NCBI GenBank assembly: GCA_902798615.1
Contig: CADBXL010000006.1
Location: forward strand, 62,001 to 126,000
Origin: an uncultured Bacteroidales bacterium
GTDB lineage: Bacteria > Bacteroidota > Bacteroidia > Bacteroidales > Bacteroidaceae
Reading direction: 5' to 3'
Length of the DNA stretch: 64,000 bases
A model generated the notes under the pieces. It searched no databases. It saw only the letters and a list, made by a program, of their open reading frames with translations, and was not told where the DNA came from. A program made the position numbers and the translations under genes. This document shows, piece after piece, positions 25,643-35,645 of this stretch (within the stretch, counting starts at the first letter, position 1; every line of letters starts with the position of its first letter).

Positions 25643-28542
25643 ACCTTAACACCAAGATTATAGAAACGAGTCTGTGGTGCCGTACCTGTATTCAGATCCA
25701 GGAACTTGTGCTCCTTTGAGATTGTGAAGAGGTCGTTTCCGTTCAAATACACAGAGAGAGCCTTTACAATCTTCCCTTTCCACATTTCCTCAGGGAAATC
25801 GTAGGTAAGCTGAATCTTGCGGATATTGAAACGATCAGTGTTGATCATCCAGAATGTAGAGTTTACAGAGTTGTTATATGAGTTCAATGTAGTCAGACGA
25901 GGATGAGTAGCTGTCGAAGCAGTCTCAGGTGTCCAGCGACCATAAGCATTTACTGAGTACTTGTTATCACCCTGCATATAGTAATAAGTACCGTTCTTCA
26001 TTGTCTGAGCACCAAACTGACCATTGCCTACAAGGAAGAATGTGAAATTCTTATATTTGAGAGTCAGATTCACACCAAGCGTAAAAGGTGCACCGAACGC
26101 ACCGCTCTTGCCAAGATAATGATAATCCTTAGTATTGATTACACCATCACCGTTCAGGTCCTTGTACTTGAGGTCTCCAGGCTGGATTGCACCACCAAGA
26201 GTTGACTTTGGCACTCCTGCCTTCAATGTGTACTTAGTCTTGCCGTCGGTAGTTGTGCTGATGTCAAAGTCGTCATTAGTATAGAAGCCAAGACAATCGT
26301 AACCAAAGATGACATCCAATGGCATACCCTCATAGCGCTGATATTTCTCTTCTGCAATCTGGTCATACTTCTTGATCTTTGTATTGAGGTATGTACCTAC
26401 AACTCCGAGAGCTGCATGAACCTGCCCTAACTGCTTCTGAACAGTTACACTAAAGTCAAAGCCTCTATGATTATATATATTATTGTTGATAGCCGGCTTG
26501 AAAGTACTTCCAGAAAGGCCTGCCTGCAAGTGTGAAGGGAAATTGGTAGGATTCTGAACGATATAGCCCTCCATATTTGTATTGTAGAATGTAAATTCTG
26601 CAGAAAGCAACTTGTTGAGGAAAGAACCACGAAGAGTTGCAGAGAATTCCTTGCGGTGAATGTAGTCGAGGATTGGGTTCTTACCCGCTGTAGAGTAAGT
26701 ACGTTCTGTGGAGACTCCTTCATTCCAAGAGAAACCACTAGCTGCTGTCTCCCACAGAGCATCATAGATATAGAATTCTTTGTCATCCAAATAAATATCC
26801 ATATCCTCGTTAAGATTGCTGTAAGAAGCACTCAGCAACAGATTGTCAACCCCCTTGACTTTCTTCATGAAGTCTTCCTTGGTAATATTCCAGCCAGCGG
26901 TGAAAGAAGGAGATATTGCCTCACGATTTCCTTCAGGAAGGCGTGCAGAATGAACACCTGCCATTGCAACCTCTGCAAAATAACGGCCCATATAGTCGTA
27001 ACCAGCGTGTAGGCCAAGGTTCGCATTTGCATAGCGATGGTATTCACCACTGCGTGTGGTTGTATACATATTTCCAAGAAGCATACCTGTAACATGGTGC
27101 TTGCCGGCAAATGTATGATCATAATCGAAATGTCCGTTCCAACTGATAGTCTGACGATATGCGCCGTCACTCATTCCCATGTGACCGGAAACCTTCTCAT
27201 CGTTTTGCTGAGTAAGGGCAACAATGATGTCCTGTGAGTTATAGTTACTCCATGTAGGGATGAAGACAGCATAATCGTTGTCATACGAAAGATTATAGCT
27301 TGCAGCGTAGTCAATGGCAAATTGTGTTTTGAATGACAAGCCATTTACAAACTTGTTCATGTCATAGATGATACCAGCATCAAACTGGAACTGACGACTT
27401 ACGGCCGTTGTCTTACCACCGAAATAGCAATCAGCTATGGCATTATGTTGTGTTGCCTTGGTTCCACCCGGGAAATATCTTCCATCGAGAAGGTTGAGTG
27501 ACTTGCCAAGGATGGCGAGAGCCTTCGAAGCATTAGGGTCAACCATATCAATAGGAATCAAAGGAGCAGCATTTTCAGGGAAGTTTGGACGCATAGTAGC
27601 TGCATCTTCCCAGAAATCACCCTTGTTACGGTTGGCATTGTAGAATGTGGCACTTACATTTGCAAATCCCTTAATGGAACGACTTGCAACAAGATCCACA
27701 TTACCACGCACGCTGAAACGGTCAGTATAGTTATCCTTTGCTGGACCGAAGTTGAGAAGATCCTCAATGCGATAGTAGTTAATGTTAGTGTAGTAGTGAG
27801 CACGTGTACCACCACCCTGTATCTCCAAAGTACCCTCTGAACGGTTGTATGCCTTACGGATATACTCGTCAGAATAGTAGTTTATGTTTGGATAACGGTA
27901 TGGATTAATACCAGAGGAATGATTGTAAATATCCTGCTGGCTATACTTTGGATCAAGACCGTCGTTCGCACGTGCCTCATTGTAGAAAGTCATATACTCG
28001 CCAGAGCTAAGATACTCCGGGAACGCCTTTGCCACGTGCCAGCCAGTATTGGCATTAGCCGTAATCTGAATACCGTCAACCTTGCCACGCTTGGTAGTGA
28101 TAAGGATGGCACCCTTGGCAGCCTTGGGACCATAGAGCACTACAGCCTGAGCTCCTTTGAGGAATGTAACCTGCTCAATCTCAGAAGGGAGCACGTTATT
28201 TGAAGGACGCTTCACACCGTCAATGATGACGAGTGGGATATTGCTGTCATCATGTGTGTCAAGATCAGAATTGTCCATGCCCCACATGTGTGAACCATCC
28301 CATCCGCTGACAAGACCATAGAGGTCATCAAGGCTTCTCACAATATAATCCTTTTTCTGAAGCTCTTCCATATCAACGTATGAAACACCTCCAAGAAGAT
28401 GGTCGGCATCCGTGTCGCGAAAAGCAACATGTATCTTCTTTTTTGCCGTTGTATCCGCCTTCTCTATAGTCTGGGCATTGACCATCAGTGGCGATGCAGC
28501 AAGCATAGCAAAGAGAAATATGTTTGTTTTTATATCTTTCAT
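25633..28542 (-). CDS. SusC/RagA-family TonB-dependent glycan transporter (second pair)
   Basis: I chose the ATG at 28540-28542 (MKDIKTNIFLFAML); the extension to 28560 starts with TTG and lies within a 7-bp word array. The 969-residue protein has a signal peptide (ending VNA-Q). It enters the plug domain directly, without the N-terminal carboxypeptidase-regulatory-like domain of its partner at 30664. Plug motifs include PLVIIDGVKRPSNNVLPSEI and GPKAAKGAILITTKRG; the C-terminus ends in a beta-strand (FYNLGVKVTL). No classical VVVGYG TonB box is seen; KIHVAFRDTDADHLLGG occupies that site. It resembles the shorter SusC (XusC-like) of xylan operons. Confidence 0.93.
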   Translation of the reverse strand: MKDIKTNIFLFAMLAASPLMVNAQTIEKADTTAKKKIHVAFRDTDADHLLGGVSYVDMEELQKKDYIVRSLDDLYGLVSGWDGSHMWGMDNSDLDTHDDSNIPLVIIDGVKRPSNNVLPSEIEQVTFLKGAQAVVLYGPKAAKGAILITTKRGKVDGIQITANANTGWHVAKAFPEYLSSGEYMTFYNEARANDGLDPKYSQQDIYNHSSGINPYRYPNINYYSDEYIRKAYNRSEGTLEIQGGGTRAHYYTNINYYRIEDLLNFGPAKDNYTDRFSVRGNVDLVASRSIKGFANVSATFYNANRNKGDFWEDAATMRPNFPENAAPLIPIDMVDPNASKALAILGKSLNLLDGRYFPGGTKATQHNAIADCYFGGKTTAVSRQFQFDAGIIYDMNKFVNGLSFKTQFAIDYAASYNLSYDNDYAVFIPTWSNYNSQDIIVALTQQNDEKVSGHMGMSDGAYRQTISWNGHFDYDHTFAGKHHVTGMLLGNMYTTTRSGEYHRYANANLGLHAGYDYMGRYFAEVAMAGVHSARLPEGNREAISPSFTAGWNITKEDFMKKVKGVDNLLLSASYSNLNEDMDIYLDDKEFYIYDALWETAASGFSWNEGVSTERTYSTAGKNPILDYIHRKEFSATLRGSFLNKLLSAEFTFYNTNMEGYIVQNPTNFPSHLQAGLSGSTFKPAINNNIYNHRGFDFSVTVQKQLGQVHAALGVVGTYLNTKIKKYDQIAEEKYQRYEGMPLDVIFGYDCLGFYTNDDFDISTTTDGKTKYTLKAGVPKSTLGGAIQPGDLKYKDLNGDGVINTKDYHYLGKSGAFGAPFTLGVNLTLKYKNFTFFLVGNGQFGAQTMKNGTYYYMQGDNKYSVNAYGRWTPETASTATHPRLTTLNSYNNSVNSTFWMINTDRFNIRKIQLTYDFPEEMWKGKIVKALSVYLNGNDLFTISKEHKFLDLNTGTAPQTRFYNLGVKVTL

Positions 28543-28580
28543 AAAATTGTCAATTTTCAATTATCAATTTACAATTGCAT
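28543..28580. repeat. 7-bp word array (ATTNTCA)
   Basis: ATTGTCA, ATTTTCA, ATTATCA, ATTTACA and ATTGCAT are consecutive heptamers between two operon genes. They match the array at 25604 in word and context. Confidence 0.65.
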
Positions 28581-28586
28581 TTGCCA

Positions 28587-30602
28587 TTACCATCCAGGAT
28601 TCTGTGGGAATTCCTTATATAGGTAGGTATCCTTGTCAGGAAGCGGGAACCAGTAATGCTTTGAATCAAAGCGACGAGTGATAAGTTCCTGCTTGCGGAA
28701 ATTAGATACTTGTGCATCCTTTGGATCATGCTTAGGCTCACGTGATTTGGAATCAAAATACCAGTCATCCTTTTCAATACGCTCAAATTCATGAGAGTAT
28801 TTTGTAGTGTAAGGAGGCTCTGTAAGGAGTAGCCAACGCTGAAGGTCACACCAACGGAATCCCTCGAAAGCAAGCTCTACGGCACGCTCACGACGAACCT
28901 CATCAATAAAGTGTTCCTTAGTATCAAGGAAGTTTGGCTGAACATGCGCCATTGGATAATCGTCACTATTCACACGATCACGAAGGGCATTGATTGCACC
29001 GACTGCTGTCAAAGAAGTAGTACTTGCATATGACTTAGGACCATCAACAGCACCTTGTGCCTCTGCATACATCAGATATACATCAGCAAGACGCATATAA
29101 GGTATATATGATTGGAACTGATGATCCCATTCATACCATTTGTCACCTATGTTACACTGGTGAGGGACGAGCTTCTGAATGAAATAGCCAGTGCTACTTG
29201 CATTGTCAACGGCACGCATTGCACCACCTGTGTAGAGTGAACAATAGTCAAGTTTCTTCTGCTCAGCACTAAGGCCTTCAGTCTGGAGCACATAGTGGAA
29301 TCCGTCGAATACTATATCGTGATAGAAACGAGGGTCACGATTCCTGTAAGGATGGGTAGGATCCCAGCCAGACTCAGGGTTCAATACATAGACACCATTC
29401 TTTACGATATATATTGGCTGTCCATTTGCCATACCGTACTGATCGATAAGGTTTGCTGTTGGATGATGAATAATGTTGTCATGCTCCACGAGACCAGCAA
29501 CTTTAGGACCAAAGATCTTTGCACAGTTCCAGTTGGCAGAGTTCGCACCAGGATAAACACCACGGAAGATAGCTTCTGTAGAACCAGGCATATTCCAACT
29601 CTGCTTATGTGTATAGAAAATGTCAGAATAGCAACTCTCAGCATTTGGATCACGCTCATGGTCGTAAATGTTGGCATACCTGAATTCAGCAAGTTTGTAC
29701 TTGGTCTGTCCTCTACCTACCATTTCAAGAACCCTACCTAACACCTCTGCAGCCTTCTGGCAATAAGGCAGATCATAGTCGTATGTCTTACCGTTTGAAC
29801 TTGCACCAAGAAGCTGGGCAACGCCACCGGTCTTGGTTTTCTCAAACTCCTTCATAAGTGGAGAACCAGCCCAAAGATAGCACTTTCCAAGGTAGCAGAG
29901 CGCCATAATCTTATTAATACGAAGGTCGTTCTTACCTATTGTCTGCTGACCTGTAAGTGTCTCATCCCAATCCATAGGAAGGAGGTCGGCAGCCTTTTGG
30001 AAGTCTTCAGCACAACGGTTTGCACATTCCTGGAAAGAAAGACGAGGCAGTTCTGGTATGTTGACAGCATCAAATGCCTCATCAATATAAGGAAGGCCAC
30101 CAAAATAGCACATAAGCTCAAAGTGCCACCATGCACGGAAGAAATACATCTGTCCGAGAAGGAGGTCACGCTCCTCATCTGTTCCGACAAGAGACTTTAT
30201 CCTTGAAATACCAAGATTACATTTGCGGATGCAATACCAGGAGTTTCTCCAAAGAGAGCTTCTATCACCATTAAGCCAGCACTGGTTATTAGTCCACCAG
30301 TTGCGATAGTTGCCAAGGTCAACCTGATGATCCATGTGCGCATATCCCTCAGGATTATGAACTGCGTCATCACCAAAGTTCCATGCGGTACAATAGTTGA
30401 CCTTCTCCTTATCAGGAACACTGTTATAAATTTCCTCTATAAATCCCTGGAAGTTACGGTAGTTTTTGAATGCCTCATCATCCGAAACGATAGCCTCTGG
30501 TTCCTTTTCAAGCCAATCGGTGCAGGAAGTAAAAGAAGCACTGGCGGCGAGAAGGAGCAAAGAGCCACACCAAAGGGATTTTATGTTGTTATAATATTTC
30601 AT
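28587..30602 (-). CDS. SusD/RagB-family outer-membrane lipoprotein (first pair)
   Basis: The 671-residue lipoprotein has a T-S-C lipobox after about 26 residues and the SusD layout. Early helices carry SLWRNSWYCIRKCNLGISRI and LLLGQMYFFRAWWHFELMCY. A central region has PYRNRDPRFYHDIVFDGF, and the C-terminal signature is DEVRRERAVELAFEGFRWCD followed by LQRW. It binds glycan at the surface together with the SusC at 30664. The tryptophan/tyrosine-rich segment NYRNWWTNNQCWLNGDRSS fits a sugar platform. It is longer than many SusD proteins (about 550), in keeping with a polymeric ligand. Confidence 0.93.
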   Translation of the reverse strand: MKYYNNIKSLWCGSLLLLAASASFTSCTDWLEKEPEAIVSDDEAFKNYRNFQGFIEEIYNSVPDKEKVNYCTAWNFGDDAVHNPEGYAHMDHQVDLGNYRNWWTNNQCWLNGDRSSLWRNSWYCIRKCNLGISRIKSLVGTDEERDLLLGQMYFFRAWWHFELMCYFGGLPYIDEAFDAVNIPELPRLSFQECANRCAEDFQKAADLLPMDWDETLTGQQTIGKNDLRINKIMALCYLGKCYLWAGSPLMKEFEKTKTGGVAQLLGASSNGKTYDYDLPYCQKAAEVLGRVLEMVGRGQTKYKLAEFRYANIYDHERDPNAESCYSDIFYTHKQSWNMPGSTEAIFRGVYPGANSANWNCAKIFGPKVAGLVEHDNIIHHPTANLIDQYGMANGQPIYIVKNGVYVLNPESGWDPTHPYRNRDPRFYHDIVFDGFHYVLQTEGLSAEQKKLDYCSLYTGGAMRAVDNASSTGYFIQKLVPHQCNIGDKWYEWDHQFQSYIPYMRLADVYLMYAEAQGAVDGPKSYASTTSLTAVGAINALRDRVNSDDYPMAHVQPNFLDTKEHFIDEVRRERAVELAFEGFRWCDLQRWLLLTEPPYTTKYSHEFERIEKDDWYFDSKSREPKHDPKDAQVSNFRKQELITRRFDSKHYWFPLPDKDTYLYKEFPQNPGW

Positions 30603-30663
30603 GTTGTTAATTACGAATTACGAATTACTAACTACCTATTTTCTAATTACGAATTACTAATTA
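30603..30663. repeat. 7-bp word array (AATTACG), two runs
   Basis: Runs AATTACG, AATTACG, AATTACT, AACTACC, and after eight bases AATTACG, AATTACT, AATTATT. It fills the whole gap between SusC stop and SusD start. Confidence 0.65.
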
Positions 30664-33600
30664 TTAGAGGTAAAGCTTAAATCCGAAGTTATAACGTCTA
30701 ACAGTAGGGTAAGCACCGCCACCGCCACTGAATCCGTAGTTACTCTCACGGTCGTCTGGCATCTTAGTGATAAGGAAGAGGTTATTACCGTTCAGATATA
30801 CTTTCAGGCTTGAGAAACCAATCTTCTTAATCCAACCTTTAGTCCATGTGTATGCAACCTCTACGTTCTTGAGACGGAAATATGAACCGTCATAGAGATA
30901 CTGTGTACCGTCGTTGTATGACACCTGTGTGGTGAAACGTGGAACTACCACCTCACCATTGCCATCTACAGGATTCCACCATTTACCATTGTCAAACACG
31001 GTGAGAAGTTTGTTATTAAAAGATGTGAGACCTACGTCACGCGTGACACCAGAAGCTCCATAGAACTGGGCGAACATGCTCCAGCCTTTCCACTCCCAAC
31101 CGATTGTAGCATTGTATGTATGCTCTGGAGTTCCAGTATAGCCAACAGGAGCCTGATCATTTGTCTCATCGACCTTACCATCACCATTGAAGTCAACAAT
31201 GTAATGGTCACCGATAAGCACCTGACTATCGTCCTTTTCACGCTCAGGAGTACTATAAAGTTGGTCGTAATTAGAGATAAATCCGTTGTCAATGAATGAG
31301 CGATACTGTCCCTGTGAGTAGCCCTTGTCCTTGCGATAACTTGGAATCAAAGCAGCATCATCCTTAAGAATAATATCATTGTGCGCGTATGTATAATTGG
31401 TATTAGCCCAGAAGCGCATACCATTCTCCAATACCTTGTTAAAACGAAGCTCAAGCTCAAAACCATAGTTCTTCATTTCACCTTTGTTGATGTCAGGGTT
31501 ATTCTTCGCACCATAGAATGAAGGCAAAGTACGATCACCACCCCTAATGAAGATATCATGGCGATTATCTATGAAGTAGTCAAAACTACCAGCAAACAAG
31601 CCTCCGAGTAATGCATAATCAAGAGCGAAATTCTTCTTCTGCACAGTTGCCCAACGAAGATCAGGACTTGCAATATGATTTTCATAATAGCTCAGGAACG
31701 GACTATTTGAACCATCGATAGACATTGGGAAATACTGATCGGAATTATTGATATTTACTATAGCCCAGTCTGAGAGATAAGCCCAACGCGAACCACCCTT
31801 GTCATCACCTACCTCACCATAAGAGGCACGGATCTTGAGCATATCAATAATTCTATTGTCCTTGAGTTTCTTCATGAATGGCTCCTCAGAAATAAGCCAA
31901 CCAGCACTTCCTGAACAGAAGAATGCAAAACGATTGTCTGGAGAGAATTTCTGTGAACCATTGTAAGCGCCATTGGTCTCAAAGAAATACTTGTTCTTAA
32001 GATCGTATGTAACACGATATACCCAATCCTCACGACGATTCTCAAGGTCGGCACCACCCGCATCGCTACGACGCTTCCAGTTACCCATGACAGAAACATT
32101 ATGTATGCCAAACTGACGAGCCCAATTTAGCTGGAGTGACATTTCTGTTGCACGAGACGTTCTACCTACGTTACCAGCCTGAGAACCCCAGTCACGGCTT
32201 TCATAGAAATCAAAGCCCGTCTTGGCATCAATAGCAGTCTCGTAAAGAAGCTGACCATCCTCTGGGAGCATATAAGCGTTCTTTGTCTTGTGCTGGTCAG
32301 AAATACCACGACCAGACTCATCAAACTGGTTGTCCCAAGAAATCGTACCACGTGCAAGAAGACCCTTTGTGATGAAATCGAGATTCTGCACAAGGGTGAA
32401 ATCGGTGAACACACGGGTAATGGTCTTCAGCTCATAACCTGATGATGTAACATTCCTTGGAGAGTTCGCAATATTGGAAACCAATGGATAGTAGCCCCAT
32501 GACCCATCAGAGAACTGAACAGGGAAGAGGTTTGGAGCCATACCATACGCACCAGCCCAGTTCTGCTGTTGGAAAAACTCACCATTATTACCATAATAAT
32601 AACGTGGGGTCTTCTGCTGTGCATTTGAACCGAAAAGGTTCACCTGAAACTGAGTTGTCTTGGTTATCTGGAAGTCGAGGTTAGAACGAACGTTCAGACG
32701 GTTGTATGTATAACCACCCTCATACCCCTGACGATTATCCCAGATTCTTGTCATATCGCCCTCGTTCTGCAAATCGAATGCCACGAAATACTTCACATAC
32801 TTGGTACCACCAGAGATATTGATGTTGGTATTGTATGACAATGCGAAATTCTTGAACATCTCTTCCTGCCAGTCAACGTTTGGATAACGCTCAGCCTGAC
32901 TATAGTCACCAAGATAGTTGCCATGGGCATCAAAGTTAGGCTTTACGGTATAATCCTGATTGCGGAAGTTGTTGATGAATGGCTGAGGACGATAGTATGC
33001 CCATGAAGCATCACCACCGACAGCAAGCTCATGTTCGATTGCCTGATTGCGGTACATATATCCATCGTATGAATCATACTTACGTGGGAGCTTTGACACA
33101 GCCTTCAATGTGGCATTGAAATTCACATCAATACGAGCCTTACCCTCAACGCCACGCTTTGTAGTAATAAGGACAACTCCGTTAGCACCCTCCACGCCAT
33201 AGATAGCTGTAGCGGATGCGTCCTTCAATACAGAGATTGTTGCTATAGAGGTAATATCAACAGACTTGATTTCACGTTTCACACCATCTACAAGGATGAG
33301 TGGCTGAGCGTCTTCATCACCCCAGGCAGCTGCACCACGAATGAAAATACGTGGATCCTCCTCACCTGGCTGACCTGTAGAAGCAATTGTTGCAACACCA
33401 GGAAGATTACCAGTCAGAGCTGCACCAACGCTACCGATACCGGCAGCACGCTCAAGAACCTCACCTGTTGTCTGTGTAATCGCACCAGTCAATGATGCCT
33501 TCTTCTGCTGGCCGTAACCAACAACAACAAGTTCTTCAAGCTGAGAATCATCCTCTTCCATAGTCACCTTGTTGTGTTTGTCTGCAGAAACTTTAACTTC

Positions 33601-33888
33601 CCTCTCTTTCATGCCAACGTAAGAAACAAGGATTGTCCCCTTACCATCTGGCAATCTGAGCGTGAAGTTTCCGTCAAGGTCGGTAATTGTTGCATTCTTC
33701 TTGTCATCTTTCTGCACAACAGTAGCACCAATAACGGCATCTCCATTGTTATCAATGACGGTACCCTTGACCAAGTCCTGAGCTAATGCAGGTATTACAA
33801 AAACCATCATTAGCAAAGCAAGAACCGATGTCTTTGACGATATCCTGCGCATAGCAAGATCCATCATCTCTTTCAGTTTTTTTGTCAT
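30664..33888 (-). CDS. SusC/RagA-family TonB-dependent glycan transporter (first pair)
   Basis: The 1074-residue protein begins with a long n-region and a signal peptide ending ALA-Q near residue 36. An N-terminal carboxypeptidase-regulatory-like domain follows (VKGTVIDNNGDAVIGATVV, about 40-115), then the TonB-box-like ELVVVGYG, the plug (PLILVDGVKREIKSVDITSI, GANGVVLITTKRG) and a 22-strand barrel ending YNFGFKLYL. It imports oligosaccharides captured by the SusD at 28587, powered by TonB-ExbBD. It is first in the operon; gaps to the following genes are 15-99 bp. Order and sizes resemble xusA-xusB-xusC-xusD of Prevotella xylan loci. No anti-sigma-interacting N-terminal extension is present. 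Confidence 0.94.
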   Translation of the reverse strand: MTKKLKEMMDLAMRRISSKTSVLALLMMVFVIPALAQDLVKGTVIDNNGDAVIGATVVQKDDKKNATITDLDGNFTLRLPDGKGTILVSYVGMKEREVKVSADKHNKVTMEEDDSQLEELVVVGYGQQKKASLTGAITQTTGEVLERAAGIGSVGAALTGNLPGVATIASTGQPGEEDPRIFIRGAAAWGDEDAQPLILVDGVKREIKSVDITSIATISVLKDASATAIYGVEGANGVVLITTKRGVEGKARIDVNFNATLKAVSKLPRKYDSYDGYMYRNQAIEHELAVGGDASWAYYRPQPFINNFRNQDYTVKPNFDAHGNYLGDYSQAERYPNVDWQEEMFKNFALSYNTNINISGGTKYVKYFVAFDLQNEGDMTRIWDNRQGYEGGYTYNRLNVRSNLDFQITKTTQFQVNLFGSNAQQKTPRYYYGNNGEFFQQQNWAGAYGMAPNLFPVQFSDGSWGYYPLVSNIANSPRNVTSSGYELKTITRVFTDFTLVQNLDFITKGLLARGTISWDNQFDESGRGISDQHKTKNAYMLPEDGQLLYETAIDAKTGFDFYESRDWGSQAGNVGRTSRATEMSLQLNWARQFGIHNVSVMGNWKRRSDAGGADLENRREDWVYRVTYDLKNKYFFETNGAYNGSQKFSPDNRFAFFCSGSAGWLISEEPFMKKLKDNRIIDMLKIRASYGEVGDDKGGSRWAYLSDWAIVNINNSDQYFPMSIDGSNSPFLSYYENHIASPDLRWATVQKKNFALDYALLGGLFAGSFDYFIDNRHDIFIRGGDRTLPSFYGAKNNPDINKGEMKNYGFELELRFNKVLENGMRFWANTNYTYAHNDIILKDDAALIPSYRKDKGYSQGQYRSFIDNGFISNYDQLYSTPEREKDDSQVLIGDHYIVDFNGDGKVDETNDQAPVGYTGTPEHTYNATIGWEWKGWSMFAQFYGASGVTRDVGLTSFNNKLLTVFDNGKWWNPVDGNGEVVVPRFTTQVSYNDGTQYLYDGSYFRLKNVEVAYTWTKGWIKKIGFSSLKVYLNGNNLFLITKMPDDRESNYGFSGGGGAYPTVRRYNFGFKLYL

Positions 33889-34029
33889 TTGTAGGATTTA
33901 GGTTATATAATTATTTAAGTTTTAGCACAATTTCGGTATCGACTAATCTCCGTGTAGTCCGTGTAGATTTTACCTTTATAAAACGTGCATCAGTCTTGAT
34001 GTATTTACGCACCTCACTGATTACGGCGG

Positions 34030-34037
34030 CAAAGATA
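34030..34037 (-). promoter_or_regulatory. Candidate -7 element of the glycan operon
   Basis: TATCTTTG on the minus strand. The TTTT at the -33 position is off consensus, which would fit an activated promoter. Confidence 0.4.
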
Positions 34038-34426
34038 ACCATTTTAATTATTATCATAAAAAACGAACGTAACCATATTCTTTATGATTGTTCCATTTTA
34101 CGAGTTTAATTGTAACCTCAATACGTATGTTTTGTCTCACAAAACCCATTCTGACAGCGTCAAAACACGTTAAAAAATCAGAATCAGACAAAAAAAGATA
34201 TAAATAGTAATTTTTACACTTAAAACCGATTTTTCGTCCAAATTCTCCCTACAAACAGAAAATGACTAACATTCTTTAAAAGTACAATTTCGCATTTCCT
34301 CTACTTGTTCGAACCCTTCCTCCCAATAGCTACCAAACCATTTACACAATAAAACACCAACCTATAATCATTGTTAAAAACAATTGTTTTTTATATCCAG
34401 ACATTATTTATATTAATATTTTTTAG

Positions 34427-34434
34427 TAATTTTG
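34427..34434 (+). promoter_or_regulatory. -7 element of the M48 protease gene
   Basis: TAATTTTG followed by CC, 32 bp before the ATG at 34467. Confidence 0.55.
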
Positions 34435-34466
34435 CCGATAAATATCTAAATAAAACATATATAGCT

Positions 34467-35354
34467 ATGAGAATCAAGAAAACTCTTCTCGGTGCAGTTG
34501 CAGCACTCATGCTCGCTTCATGTGGCACCACATCCACAGTTCCTATTACTGGCAGACAACACACGCTTTTGTATGACGACGGACAAATCCTGAGTCTTAG
34601 CAAGCAACAGTATAGCGAGGTTATCCAAAAATCAACTCTTTCAAAAGATGCAACTAAGACGGCATTGGTAAAACGAGTTGGTGAGAAGCTTGCAAAGGCT
34701 GTAGAGTCATATCTTAGGGAGAATGGCGCAGCCAACGATTTACAATATTATGAATGGGAGTTTAATCTCGTAAAGAGCGACGAAGTAAATGCCTTCTGTA
34801 TGCCTGGTGGCAAGATTGTAGTATATGAGGGTATTCTTCCAGTAACACAGGATGAAGCAGGACTTGCCATCGTCCTTGGCCATGAAATTGCCCATGCAGT
34901 AGCCAAGCACTCTGCTGAACAGATGTCTAAGCAGGCACGCCAACAGCAAGCCGTACAAATAGGAGGTGCTCTCCTTGGAATGGCAGGTGCCTCACAGCAA
35001 ACAGCATCAATTGCCAATATGGCTTCACAGATAGGTTTCAACTTTGCAAACCTGAAATACAGTCGCGACAACGAGACTGAGGCTGACCGCATCGGACTTG
35101 TCTTTGCAGCAATGGCAGGCTACGACCCTAACAAAGCACTTGAATTCTGGCAACGTATGGCATCTCTCTCAACTTCTAACCAGAGTGAGATATTCAGCGA
35201 CCACCCAAGTGATGCAAAGCGTATCGCAGCTCTTCAGCAGGTAATCCCAGAGGCTATGAGATACTACAAGCCTGCAACAACTACCACGACAACGGCAAAG
35301 AAGAAAACAACGACAACCAAGAAGAAGACTACAACAACTAAAAAGAAGAAATAA
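34467..35354 (+). CDS. M48-family metalloprotease lipoprotein (LoiP/BepA-like)
   Basis: I chose the ATG at 34467 because it gives a lipoprotein signal (MRIKKTLLGAVAALMLASCG); the upstream frame adds a hydrophobic but unrelated 32 residues. The 295-residue product has the zinc motif HEIAH in IVLGHEIAHAVAKHSAEQMS and the third ligand region ETEADRIGLVFAAMAGYDP. FSDHPSDAKRIAAL is the usual M48 C-terminal block. The family degrades misfolded periplasmic or outer-membrane proteins. The tail is an odd low-complexity run of threonines and lysines (about 25 residues). The stop is immediately followed by a 290-bp inverted-repeat element. Confidence 0.9.
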   Translation: MRIKKTLLGAVAALMLASCGTTSTVPITGRQHTLLYDDGQILSLSKQQYSEVIQKSTLSKDATKTALVKRVGEKLAKAVESYLRENGAANDLQYYEWEFNLVKSDEVNAFCMPGGKIVVYEGILPVTQDEAGLAIVLGHEIAHAVAKHSAEQMSKQARQQQAVQIGGALLGMAGASQQTASIANMASQIGFNFANLKYSRDNETEADRIGLVFAAMAGYDPNKALEFWQRMASLSTSNQSEIFSDHPSDAKRIAALQQVIPEAMRYYKPATTTTTTAKKKTTTTKKKTTTTKKKK

Positions 35355-35645
35355 AGCCCCTAACCCCTACCCTTCCCCCGCCCGGGGGAAGGGAGTTGGT
35401 TACACTTTTTCGTTCAAGAACTTTAATTAACGGAGTTCTTAGGAAAAAGGGAAACGGATTTATCTGATGTATCTGATAGTTGGCACAGAAATATCTGCAC
35501 AATTATTTTCAGAAAAATCAGATAAATCCGTTTCCCTTATTCTCTTTGCTGAAAAAAAGAAAGGATTCACGTTTTTAGGGATTTATACCATCTTACTCCC
35601 TTCCCCCGAGCGGGGGAAGGATCGGGGGTAGGGACTGTTAGGGTC
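35355..35645. repeat. GC-hairpin element (copy 3) with nested perfect inverted repeat
   Basis: It fills the space between two convergent stop codons. The ends carry CCTACCCTTCCCCCGCCC and its inverted counterpart near 35595-35645. An inner pair AAGGGAAACGGATTTATC at 35447 and its exact complement to 35538 forms a 22-bp perfect inverted repeat. The box GTTACACTTTTTCG follows the left arm. Confidence 0.85.

Larger units (their letters stand above)
33889..34466. other. Intergenic region between glycan operon and M48 gene
   Basis: These 578 bp separate two divergent genes. A minus-strand -7-like TATCTTTG lies at 34030-34037, about 140 bp before the first SusC start, with a poor -33 (TTTT). The plus-strand TAATTTTG at 34427-34434 serves the M48 gene. 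CCGTGTAG occurs twice about 10 bp apart near 33955. I see no regulator gene and no clear operator. Confidence 0.5.
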
